Part shown: piece by piece, positions 42,661 to 49,920 of the stretch
Numbering within the stretch: the first letter of the stretch is position 1
Layout: every line of letters begins with the position of its first letter
DNA from: M3007 sp035299505
GTDB lineage: Bacteria > Bacteroidota > Bacteroidia > Chitinophagales > Saprospiraceae
Assembly (NCBI GenBank): GCA_035299505.1
Contig: DATGWL010000046.1
Span: 1-64,000, forward strand
DNA: 64,000 nucleotides
Direction of reading: 5' to 3'
Notes under the pieces: model-generated
The model's input: the letters and a program-made list of their open reading frames with translations, nothing else
Told to the model about the DNA's origin: nothing
Databases searched by the model: none
Program-made: the position numbers and the translations under genes

Positions 42661-44271
42661 TTACAACACCGAATGCTCCACAAACGGCAGCTGCTCCGGA
42701 TAATCGGTGGTATAATGCAGGCCACGGCTTTCACGGCGGTGAGAAGCAGAACGGGTGATGAGGTAAGCCACCGTGATCAGGTTGCGAAGTTCCATCAGTT
42801 GAGGGCTGATGGTGGTGGTTTTATACAGTTCCTCCGTTTCCTGGTTAAGCAGGAAAAGTCGGTCGAGGGCGCGTTTTAAACGCACATTGGAGCGTACTAT
42901 ACCCACGTAATACGACATGATTTCCCTCAATTCCTTCAAACTTTGGGTAATTAACACCATTTCCTGCGGGTCGGTGGTGCCATCTGCGTTCCAATCGGGT
43001 ACATCATCCTGAAAAGCCCAGGTTTCCAGCTTGCCTGGCAGATCATGCGCTACCCGGTGGGCAAACACCATGCCTTCCAGCAGGGAATTGGATGCCAGGC
43101 GGTTGGCGCCATGCAGACCGGTGCTGCTGCATTCGCCGGCAGCATAAAGTCGCTGGATACTGGTTTGCCCCTGAGCATTCACCATAACTCCGCCGCAAGT
43201 GTAGTGGCAGGCTGGCACAATCGGAATCATGTCTTTCATCGGATCTATGCCGATGCTTTTGCATTTTTCGTAAATGGTTGGAAAATGCGCCACAAAAGCC
43301 TCCTTATCCAGGTGCCGGCAATCCAGGTACATACAATCGGTGCCACGTTTTTTCATTTCGGAGTCGATGGCACGCGCTACGATATCGCGGGGAGCCAGGG
43401 ATAAACGCGGGTCGTAATGTTGCATAAATTCCTCGCCTTCAGCGGTTTTAAGGATTCCGCCAAAGCCCCGCACGGCCTCTGAAACGAGGAATGAAGGCGA
43501 TTCGCCGGCCGGGTTGAACAGGGAGGTGGGGTGAAATTGCATAAATTCCATGTTCTCCACCCGTCCTTTAGCCCGATAAGCCATCGCCACACCGTCGCCG
43601 GTGGCAATCACCGGATTGGTGGTAGATTTGTACACCTGGCCGGCGCCACCGGTACACATTACGGTTACTCTGGCCAGAATGGTATCAATTTCGCCATTTT
43701 GTTTGTTCAGGGCGTAGCAGCCATAGCATTCTATGCCGGGCGTTACCCGGATTACCATCCGGCCCAAATGGTGCTGCGTGATGAGGTCGAGGGCAAAATA
43801 ATGCTCGGCAATTTGCACATTGGGGCATTTTTTGACCTCCTCCATGAGTGCGCGCTGCATTTCCCAGCCGGTGAGGTCTTTATAATGCAGGATGCGGTGT
43901 TCGGAGTGGCCGCCTTCCCGGGCCAGATCGTAACCGGAGGCATCTTTTACTTTATCAAAATCAGCGCCCCAGCCAATGATTTCGCGTACGCGCTCGGGAC
44001 CTTCTTCTACCACAATGCGCACAATGTCGGCCTTACAAAGTCCGTCGCCGGCATCGAGGGTGTCGGCAATATGTTTTTCAAAATTATCCTTTTCCAGATC
44101 CCAAACAGCAGCCACACCGCCCTGGGCGTAGCGGGTATTGCTTTCGCCTTCGGTAGTTTTGGTGAGTACCAGAATTTTCCGGTCTGGAAATAAACGGGAG
44201 GCCTTGATGGCAAAGGTGAGTCCGGCAATGCCCGAACCCAGTACGAGGATGTCGGTTTTGGTACGCGTCAT
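42661..44271 (-). CDS. nadB: L-aspartate oxidase
   Basis: NadB oxidises L-aspartate to iminoaspartate, the first step of de novo NAD synthesis. The 536-aa flavoprotein has the FAD dinucleotide motif LGSGIAG (11-17), NTRYAQGGVAAVW, the substrate-region HPTSLFNP, the YTCGGVMVNAQG loop and GECSSTGLHGANRLASNSLL, all typical of NadB rather than succinate dehydrogenase A. nadA and nadC are not in the window. It is the last gene of a minus-strand unit after the sigma factor, barrel protein and lipoprotein. Confidence 0.95.
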   Translation of the reverse strand: MTRTKTDILVLGSGIAGLTFAIKASRLFPDRKILVLTKTTEGESNTRYAQGGVAAVWDLEKDNFEKHIADTLDAGDGLCKADIVRIVVEEGPERVREIIGWGADFDKVKDASGYDLAREGGHSEHRILHYKDLTGWEMQRALMEEVKKCPNVQIAEHYFALDLITQHHLGRMVIRVTPGIECYGCYALNKQNGEIDTILARVTVMCTGGAGQVYKSTTNPVIATGDGVAMAYRAKGRVENMEFMQFHPTSLFNPAGESPSFLVSEAVRGFGGILKTAEGEEFMQHYDPRLSLAPRDIVARAIDSEMKKRGTDCMYLDCRHLDKEAFVAHFPTIYEKCKSIGIDPMKDMIPIVPACHYTCGGVMVNAQGQTSIQRLYAAGECSSTGLHGANRLASNSLLEGMVFAHRVAHDLPGKLETWAFQDDVPDWNADGTTDPQEMVLITQSLKELREIMSYYVGIVRSNVRLKRALDRLFLLNQETEELYKTTTISPQLMELRNLITVAYLITRSASHRRESRGLHYTTDYPEQLPFVEHSVL

Positions 44272-44306
44272 GCCGCAAACATACGGAAAAGGCGCGTTAT
44301 GCTGGA

Positions 44307-44915
44307 TTAGCGGTATCCTACAGCAATGACGGCAGTTCCTTCAATTCGCTGTTCAACGGTTTGTATGGAATCCATAAGCCAACAGGAGAAATTAACATCC
44401 ATTTTCCAGGTTTTTTCACCCCTTTCGTTGTTTTCCCAAGGCTCGGAAGCTGTGATAGTCATATAGGTTGAATCCTGAATTCCTTCATACCAGTCTGATC
44501 GTAGCACCCGGCCTTTGGTGTCGGTCCACTGAATAGCTACAGTGCCCAGCGGGTTTGTGGCGATACCCTTGATTTGCCAGGGGAAAAAAGGTCCAAATAT
44601 TTCTTCAGGTAATTCTACCATGTTTTCAAGCGTATTGTTCCAGAATTCAAACTTCAGGCTTTCCGGACAATCGCCATCCGGGCAGTTGGTTTTAGCAAAT
44701 GCACCCGACATGATCAGGATTTCACCGGGACGTTCCACCCGTGTAAACAGATAGTAGTCATTGACTCCTGCCTGGATAAATCTTAGGGAGTCAGCAGTAA
44801 AGGACGCTACAAATACCGGATCTTCCCCGCCCCCAATGGGGTCCGGGGGTTCTACGGTGCAGGCCGTCCAATTCAAACTGACCAACAGGATCAGTGCTTG
44901 CCAAATATGTTTCAT
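44307..44915 (-). CDS. Hypothetical lipoprotein
   Basis: This 202-aa protein has a lipoprotein signal (MKHIWQALILLVSLNWTAC) followed by a Pro/Gly/Glu-rich tether. The rest is a beta-rich domain with a CPDGDCP loop near residue 80. No family was recognised. It lies between the barrel protein (14-nt gap) and nadB (35-nt gap), so it is likely cotranscribed and may work with the barrel protein. Confidence 0.75.
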   Translation of the reverse strand: MKHIWQALILLVSLNWTACTVEPPDPIGGGEDPVFVASFTADSLRFIQAGVNDYYLFTRVERPGEILIMSGAFAKTNCPDGDCPESLKFEFWNNTLENMVELPEEIFGPFFPWQIKGIATNPLGTVAIQWTDTKGRVLRSDWYEGIQDSTYMTITASEPWENNERGEKTWKMDVNFSCWLMDSIQTVEQRIEGTAVIAVGYR

Positions 44916-44929
44916 GATGTTTTTCCTGT

Positions 44930-46270
44930 TTAATACAAACGATAACGAACCCCGAAGTCAATGAATCCCGGCCTGGAAAGCGGGCCTTCTTCTGTGGGCT
45001 TTTCCAGGCTGGTAAACCTGTAATGCGCCCTGGCTGTAACTGCCCACCGACTGCTCAGGCGATATTCTGCACCCAGAAAACCGGTCAGGTAAACGGGTCT
45101 GTACAGAGCGCGATCACCTGAAACAAAGTTTTTGGTTGTTTGCTCTGGCGCTTGCAGGGATGATTCAAAAGATGTTTTGGTGGTTTGCTGTACCATTATC
45201 AACATGCCCAGTGTAGTGCCTGCTTCCAGTCCGATTCGTTTCCTGTTCCATTGCAGGGATAACGGGATTTCCAGGTGATGCAGTGCCCTGGTTTGGCGTT
45301 CATAGCTCAATTTTTTAAAGCCAAAAGAGTAGCGAAGTTGCGCTTCGGGTAAGGTGTCTGGCTGGTTGTCGTCGATGGTATACCCCGGCGTAATTCGGTA
45401 TTGTGCTCCCAAACGCAGGGTGAGGTCATTGTTTATTCGGTATTGGGCATATACGCCGGGCGCTAGACCCAGGCGGCGGTTGAGGGTATCTGGTGTATTG
45501 ACGGATGCCAGCAAACTGAATCCTGCAGAAAATTTCCGGGGATCTTTGGCGGGCTTGGTTTTTTCGGCCACAGGAATATCGGGTGCTACCGGATTTTTTA
45601 CCGGCATCAATGGGTTAGTTACCGGCAATAATGGTGGCTGTACCCAAATGATCGACAAGGGCACATACGGGAACAGCTCATTGAGGGGCTGTGTTTCTGG
45701 TTTTTGAGGTGAAGGGTTTGAGGAGTTTGAGGGGTTTGGAGGGGTAGTCTTGGAGGTAGCTTGAGCGCTATTTGTTGCGTTGGGAGTGGAGGTTTTTGTG
45801 GTTACTTGGTTTTGGTTTGAAGGGTTTGAGGAGTTTGATGGGTTTGAGGAGTTTGAAGGGTTTGATGGGGTGGGCCTGGAGGTTGACTTGGCGTTATTCG
45901 ATGTGCCTGGAGTGGAGGTTTTTGTGGTTACTTGGTTTTGGTTTGAAGGGTTTGATGGGTTTGAAGAGTTTGATGAGTTTGATGAGTTTGATGGGGTGCT
46001 TTCTTGGCTGAATGGGCTTTCTATGGTAGGATTGTTGTCTTTTTGGGTAATACCTGTGCCGTTTTGTGCAAAATACCACCAGCCGCCGAGCAGGAGCAGC
46101 AGGAGTAAGAGGAGCAGGCTCCAGAACAGCCATGCTCTGCGTTTGCGGCGCTCCTCGTCCATCTGGAGCAAAGCCTCGGCTTGCTCCCAAAATTCCTCCT
46201 GGAATTCGAAGCGCTCTCCGGGATTATCGGAGTCGAATTTCTGTCGCATCAGGTCGTCTATGTTATCCAT
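44930..46270 (-). CDS. Protein with cytoplasmic head, one TM helix, repeat linker and C-terminal beta-barrel-like domain
   Basis: The 446-aa protein starts with an acidic/Arg-rich head (1-44), then a Leu-rich transmembrane helix (about 45-66). A long Pro/Ser/Asn/Thr linker (about 80-195) follows, then a barrel-like domain with alternating beta strands ending in SRPGFIDFGVRYRLY. The head-plus-TM part looks like an anti-sigma arrangement and the gene follows an ECF sigma gene by 81 nt. The linker contains tandem P-S-N triplets coded by the 9-nt word family, plus an exact 45-nt duplication. How a protein with an inner-membrane helix and a barrel is placed is unclear; a TonB-like spanning linker is one reading. 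Confidence 0.78.
   Translation of the reverse strand: MDNIDDLMRQKFDSDNPGERFEFQEEFWEQAEALLQMDEERRKRRAWLFWSLLLLLLLLLLGGWWYFAQNGTGITQKDNNPTIESPFSQESTPSNSSNSSNSSNPSNPSNQNQVTTKTSTPGTSNNAKSTSRPTPSNPSNSSNPSNSSNPSNQNQVTTKTSTPNATNSAQATSKTTPPNPSNSSNPSPQKPETQPLNELFPYVPLSIIWVQPPLLPVTNPLMPVKNPVAPDIPVAEKTKPAKDPRKFSAGFSLLASVNTPDTLNRRLGLAPGVYAQYRINNDLTLRLGAQYRITPGYTIDDNQPDTLPEAQLRYSFGFKKLSYERQTRALHHLEIPLSLQWNRKRIGLEAGTTLGMLIMVQQTTKTSFESSLQAPEQTTKNFVSGDRALYRPVYLTGFLGAEYRLSSRWAVTARAHYRFTSLEKPTEEGPLSRPGFIDFGVRYRLY
45711..45997. repeat. 9-nt word family expanded inside a coding frame
   Basis: Three blocks of GGGTTTGAN/GAGTTTGAN words (45711-45747, 45815-45867 and 45941-45997) lie inside the barrel-protein gene. 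Read on the minus strand they code for P-S-N and S-S-N triplets. A 45-nt segment (45785-45829) is exactly duplicated at 45911-45955, a 126-bp period. The word is the same one found in non-coding positions, including just upstream of this gene. Confidence 0.92.
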
Positions 46271-46294
46271 GTCGGGATGATGTGTGAGAAGCGA

Positions 46295-46345
46295 TTGAGG
46301 GGTTTGAAGGGTTTGAGGGGTTTGATGGGTTTGAAGGGTTTGGGG
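46295..46345. repeat. 9-nt word array between sigma factor and barrel-protein genes
   Basis: Five to six tandem words GGGTTTGAA, GGGTTTGAG and GGGTTTGAT occupy the intercistronic gap and end 7 nt before the sigma-factor stop codon. Confidence 0.88.
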
Positions 46346-46351
46346 TGGGGG

Positions 46352-46912
46352 TTAGGGTGCAGTTGCCATTTCGGCTTTGATCCACGATTGAAGTTGGGAT
46401 CTGGCGTGGCTGACATGCCATTTGGAGGTGCCTTCACTCATTTCCAGCATTTCGCTGATTTCTTTATGACTGAAGCCATCCAGGGCAAACAGGTTGAACA
46501 CTTTTTGGGTAATAGGGGGTAGTTTGCGAAGCAGAGCTTCTAAATGCGCAACGTCCATCCTTTGTTCAGCTTCATTCCAATCTATGGGCTCATGTGGATA
46601 GGCGCGTTCCATCTCATCTGTAAAAACGGTTAACTCACGCCATTTCTTTTCCCGCCGGAACTCATCAATCACCGTATTGATCATGATCCTGCGTATCCAG
46701 GCCTGAAATGGCACTTCCTCCCGATTGTACCGGTCAAGGTGTTGAATGATCTTTAGAAAACCATTGTTTACCGCCGAAACCGCTTCCTGCTGATCTCTTT
46801 TATACCGCATGCATACCGACATCAGCACAGGAAAGCAGGAGCGGTACAGTGCGTACTGCGCTTTCCGGTCGCCTTTATGGGCCGCTTGAAGTAATTGAGG
46901 ATCCAGGTTCAT
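46352..46912 (-). CDS. ECF-type RNA polymerase sigma factor
   Basis: This 186-aa sigma-70 family protein has region 2 (about 25-95, with NNGFLKIIQHLDRY and FQAWIRRIMINTVIDEFRRE) and region 4 (about 125-180, LPPITQKVFNLFALDGFSHKE then ISEMLEMSEGTSKWHVSHAR). There is no region 3. It is probably controlled by the membrane protein encoded next, whose cytoplasmic head could hold it. The genes downstream (barrel protein, lipoprotein, nadB) are candidate members of its unit. A repeat element fills its upstream region. Confidence 0.92.
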   Translation of the reverse strand: MNLDPQLLQAAHKGDRKAQYALYRSCFPVLMSVCMRYKRDQQEAVSAVNNGFLKIIQHLDRYNREEVPFQAWIRRIMINTVIDEFRREKKWRELTVFTDEMERAYPHEPIDWNEAEQRMDVAHLEALLRKLPPITQKVFNLFALDGFSHKEISEMLEMSEGTSKWHVSHARSQLQSWIKAEMATAP

Positions 46913-46913
46913 A

Positions 46914-47075
46914 GACGGTGGACGGTAGACGGTGGACGGCCTACGGTTGACGGCTTACGGTGGACGGCTTACGGTGGACGGTGGCGTTGCTTTTGAGATT
47001 TGGGCTACCAAAAGCACCGCCACCGTCCACCGTCCATCGTCTACCGTCCACCGTCTACCGTCCACCGTCAACCGT
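46914..47075. repeat. GGACGGT-arm inverted repeat, same core as at 42.5 kb with reversed loop
   Basis: The left arm of GGACGGT/CTACGGT words leads into GGTGGCGTTGCTTTT (46980-46994). The loop GAGATTTGGGCTACC (46995-47009) is the exact reverse complement of the loop at 42599-42613. The right inner arm AAAAGCACCGCCACC (47010-47024) has one mismatch to the left one, and CCGTCCA/CCGTCTA words run to 47075. The element starts two bases upstream of the sigma-factor start codon. Bases 47076-47148 show no gene. Confidence 0.96.
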
Positions 47076-47148
47076 GTCAGAAAGCTACACGCAGATATGC
47101 ACCCGGAGGTTGGGTGGCGGTTGGATTTTTTTTATTTGGAAAGAAAAA

Positions 47149-48126
47149 TCAAGGCTGGGCAGGCTCCAAAAACCACTGGACCTCAAACAGCGGGTATTCC
47201 ACCACAGCTTCAATATCTACGTTGACGGTGATATCGTCTACCCAGTTGTCGCTCTTTAAGGCAAAGTAGTAAGTGCCTTCCAGCGGACTGTACCGGCGTT
47301 GGGCATCCACACTGATGCCACCCTGGGAAATGAACGCATTATAGTTTTCTCCTTTGGAAAACAGCTCCCAGTTGGTCCAGTCAACCAAGGCATACTCTAC
47401 ATCTTCGCCGGCCTTGGACGTGCTCATATCTATGGCCATACCCAGGGCAAAGGCGGCGAGGGCGGTATGCGGCTCCACACCCATCAGTTTGGCGGCGCCA
47501 CCCTGAAAGGCTTGCTTGAGCTTTTGGGCGTCCTGCTGTCGGGCTTCATGAGCGGCCTGACCAACAGCAATACGGTAGGCCCATTGTTTGGTATTGGGTG
47601 GCAGGGTGAACTGATAGGCGTTTACCGGTTTTTTCAGGTAAAACTTACTGGCGCTCACGGTAGATTGGCCACCCAGGGAAATCACCTCAGTTTTTTTCCC
47701 TGATTGAACGCTTCTTTTGTTCAATCTGAAATTGGGAATGGCTTTCAGATCCCAGTTTACCTGGGTGTCAAACCGGTTCATTTCCGGATTGCCGGGATTG
47801 CGGTGCAGGGTGAAACGGCAAACTTTTTTGCTCAACCCCGATTCCTCAAAACGCAACAAATAGATACCTGTTCGAGGAATGATGATTGTTTTTTGCAGGT
47901 TGGAATCCAGCTCGTAGGCCCGGTACAGCATTTGTCCGTCGGGGTATTGCGAAAATTCCACCGACTTGATTTTTTTGCTGGTGAGCTCTTCCACGAACAG
48001 GTCCACCTGATCTCCTTCTGCAAAAGCATAGAAGTGCTCGCTGGCTCCGGCGAGTTTAAAGGTTTGGTCTGCCACTGGTTGAGCCAGGGCAAAAAGCGGG
48101 CAAAAAAGGAATATCAGGAAACGCAT
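47149..48126 (-). CDS. Hypothetical exported protein downstream of lipA
   Basis: This 325-aa protein has a signal peptide (MRFLIFLFCPLFALAQ). An N-terminal beta-rich region (about 20-115) is followed by LKAIPNFRLNKR, a central helical segment with QAAHEARQQDAQKLKQAF, a small hydrophobic Ala-rich stretch (HTALAAFALGMAI) and a beta-rich end. No family was recognised with confidence. Its start is 2 nt after the lipA stop, so the genes are coupled in expression. Confidence 0.75.
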   Translation of the reverse strand: MRFLIFLFCPLFALAQPVADQTFKLAGASEHFYAFAEGDQVDLFVEELTSKKIKSVEFSQYPDGQMLYRAYELDSNLQKTIIIPRTGIYLLRFEESGLSKKVCRFTLHRNPGNPEMNRFDTQVNWDLKAIPNFRLNKRSVQSGKKTEVISLGGQSTVSASKFYLKKPVNAYQFTLPPNTKQWAYRIAVGQAAHEARQQDAQKLKQAFQGGAAKLMGVEPHTALAAFALGMAIDMSTSKAGEDVEYALVDWTNWELFSKGENYNAFISQGGISVDAQRRYSPLEGTYYFALKSDNWVDDITVNVDIEAVVEYPLFEVQWFLEPAQP

Positions 48127-48128
48127 GG

Positions 48129-49010
48129 TTAAAAAACATGTCGCTCGGCATGGTAGCTGGAACGCACCAGCGGACCACTCTCCACGTATTTGAAACCTTT
48201 GGCCAGGCCTACTTCACGGTATTCGGCAAAGGTGTCGGGGTGCACATATTCGGCAATTTCGATGTGCATTTTAGTAGGCTGGAGGTATTGGCCCAGGGTG
48301 AGAACATCGCAGCCATTGGCCACGAGTTCGTCCATGGCGGCAAAGATTTCTTCTTTGGTTTCGCCCAAACCAACCATTATGCCGGTTTTGGTGCGTTTGC
48401 CAAACTCCTTGGTTCTGCGAATTTGTTCCAGGCTGCGCTCCCATTTTGCCTGCGGGCGCACCTTGCGATAGAGCCGGGGTACGGTTTCCATGTTGTGGCT
48501 CACCACTTCCTGACCGGCTGAAATCATACGTTCCAGCGCTTCCCAGTTGGCTTTGGTATCCGGGATCAGGGTTTCGATGGTGGTTTGCGGGCAGCGCTCT
48601 TTCACCATGCGCACGGTTTGGTACCAGATTTCGGCGCCGCGATCTTTGAGTTCATCCCGGTTGACGGAGGTGATTACGGCGTGTTTGACCTTCATGAGCC
48701 AGATAGCTTCAGCTACACGACGGGGTTCGTCTTCGTCGTACTCGTTCGGGCGGCCGGTTTTAACCGCACAGAAAGAGCAGGAGCGGGTGCAAACATTACC
48801 CAGAATCATGAAGGTGGCAGTGCCTTCTCCCCAACATTCGCCCATGTTCGGACAGGAGCCGCTTTGGCAAATGGTGTGGAGTTTGAAGTCGTCCACAATA
48901 CTGCGCACATTGCGGTAATTTTCGCCCATGGGCAGGCGTACTTTCAGCCATTCCGGACGTTTTGGACGAGAGGACGATTCTTTATTGTCGATGATGGGAA
49001 GTTCAAGCAT
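48129..49010 (-). CDS. lipA: Lipoyl synthase
   Basis: LipA inserts two sulfurs into octanoyl groups on lipoyl domains by radical SAM chemistry. Starting at 49010 the protein has 293 aa. The auxiliary cluster Cys are C48, C53 and C59 (CQSGSCPNMGEC). The radical SAM cluster is C74, C78 and C81 (CTRSCSFC). The conserved end is SGPLVRSSYHAER. An upstream in-frame start would overlap the previous gene and adds no conserved residues. It lies between two unknown exported-protein genes in a three-gene unit. Confidence 0.96.
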   Translation of the reverse strand: MLELPIIDNKESSSRPKRPEWLKVRLPMGENYRNVRSIVDDFKLHTICQSGSCPNMGECWGEGTATFMILGNVCTRSCSFCAVKTGRPNEYDEDEPRRVAEAIWLMKVKHAVITSVNRDELKDRGAEIWYQTVRMVKERCPQTTIETLIPDTKANWEALERMISAGQEVVSHNMETVPRLYRKVRPQAKWERSLEQIRRTKEFGKRTKTGIMVGLGETKEEIFAAMDELVANGCDVLTLGQYLQPTKMHIEIAEYVHPDTFAEYREVGLAKGFKYVESGPLVRSSYHAERHVF

Positions 49011-49035
49011 AATCCTGAGCAGTTCGCGTGAAAAG

Positions 49036-49806
49036 TTATTTCCGCTTACCAAACTGCAAATTTAGGAAGAAGTTGAAGAACACCTGACGATTCTGTTCAT
49101 CGCCTACAAAAATGGGTGCTTTTTTGGCAAAGACATCCACCGACAAGCCTATTTCCAGGGCCTTCACCATTTCGTCGTAAGCTCCCCAGTCCATATGGTA
49201 GGCAATTTGTCCGGTGCCGCCGGGCAGCACCGACATTTCGCTCAAACCTTTGGTGAAGGGTGCTGCGCCGAGAATCAGGGTATTGTCGAGAAAACTGTCG
49301 TGGTTCCCCTCAGAGTATTTGGCCAGCACGGTGCGTCCTACTCCGCTGGAGGGATCGCCTTTAAGGTTGAGAATCAGGTAGTAAGGTTTCAGCAAGCCGA
49401 GAGCCGGGCCGATAGAGTAGCTGATGCCCACGGCAACCCCTTTTTGCTTGGCTTTTTCGGAAAAATAACGCTTTTGGCCCCAACCTGAACGTATTACGAA
49501 CAAACTGTTGCGTTTAGCATAAACGAAAGGCCTGGAGGAGCGCCGCAGACTTGGGGCAGCGTTTTGTTTTTGCTCCTTGGGATGTTTCATTTCACTCAGG
49601 CTGATGCTGAGCGTTTTGGTTTTATTGTAGGTGCGCAATTTTCCCCACTCCATACCGATGCCAAAACTTCGGTTGGTGGCCAGCCGGAAATTGAAGGTGG
49701 TTTCGCGGTTGTACACGAAGCCATAACTTTCCTGATTGACAATCTGGGCCCCTCCTGTAGGAAGGAAGGCGCACAGTAGAAGGAGGGAAAACAACAGGCG
49801 CAGCAT
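49036..49806 (-). CDS. Hypothetical outer-membrane-like protein upstream of lipA
   Basis: From the start at 49806 (256 aa) the protein has a signal peptide (MLRLLFSLLLLCAFLPTGGAQ). It also has alternating amphipathic strands with aromatic ends, which suggests a small beta-barrel. It ends in FFNFFLNLQFGKRK. A basic stretch near residue 75-95 (SEMKHPKEQKQNAAPSLRRS) would be a loop. No family was recognised. It is the first gene of the unit with lipA and has a well-placed promoter. Confidence 0.75.
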   Translation of the reverse strand: MLRLLFSLLLLCAFLPTGGAQIVNQESYGFVYNRETTFNFRLATNRSFGIGMEWGKLRTYNKTKTLSISLSEMKHPKEQKQNAAPSLRRSSRPFVYAKRNSLFVIRSGWGQKRYFSEKAKQKGVAVGISYSIGPALGLLKPYYLILNLKGDPSSGVGRTVLAKYSEGNHDSFLDNTLILGAAPFTKGLSEMSVLPGGTGQIAYHMDWGAYDEMVKALEIGLSVDVFAKKAPIFVGDEQNRQVFFNFFLNLQFGKRK

Positions 49807-49824
49807 GACAGTTAATTTTGGTTT

Positions 49825-49856
49825 CAAAAGTAGGGAAAAGTTTGAACATAAACAAC
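49825..49856 (-). promoter_or_regulatory. Candidate promoter of the lipA unit
   Basis: On the minus strand, TTG at 49856-49854 is followed after 21 nt by TACTTTTG (49832-49825), a match to the Bacteroidota -33/-7 pattern. It lies 19 nt upstream of the start at 49806. Confidence 0.55.
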
Positions 49857-49920
49857 CATCAAGCCAAACGGTTTCGTCGCATTATGGCTTTTCATGTATT
49901 AGGTACACCAACAAGTCTAA

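Noticed and set aside
42495..42758. Open frames across the 42.5-kb and 47-kb elements coding for TAYGGR-like repeats
   Set aside because: They are low-complexity translations of the 7-nt words, with period 7 giving three mixed frames, and have no gene-like features.
45780..46280. Plus-strand open frame with repeated WFEGFEEFD-like text
   Set aside because: It is antisense to the membrane-protein gene and only reflects the 9-nt word. The minus frame has the TM helix, linker, barrel and gene neighbours.
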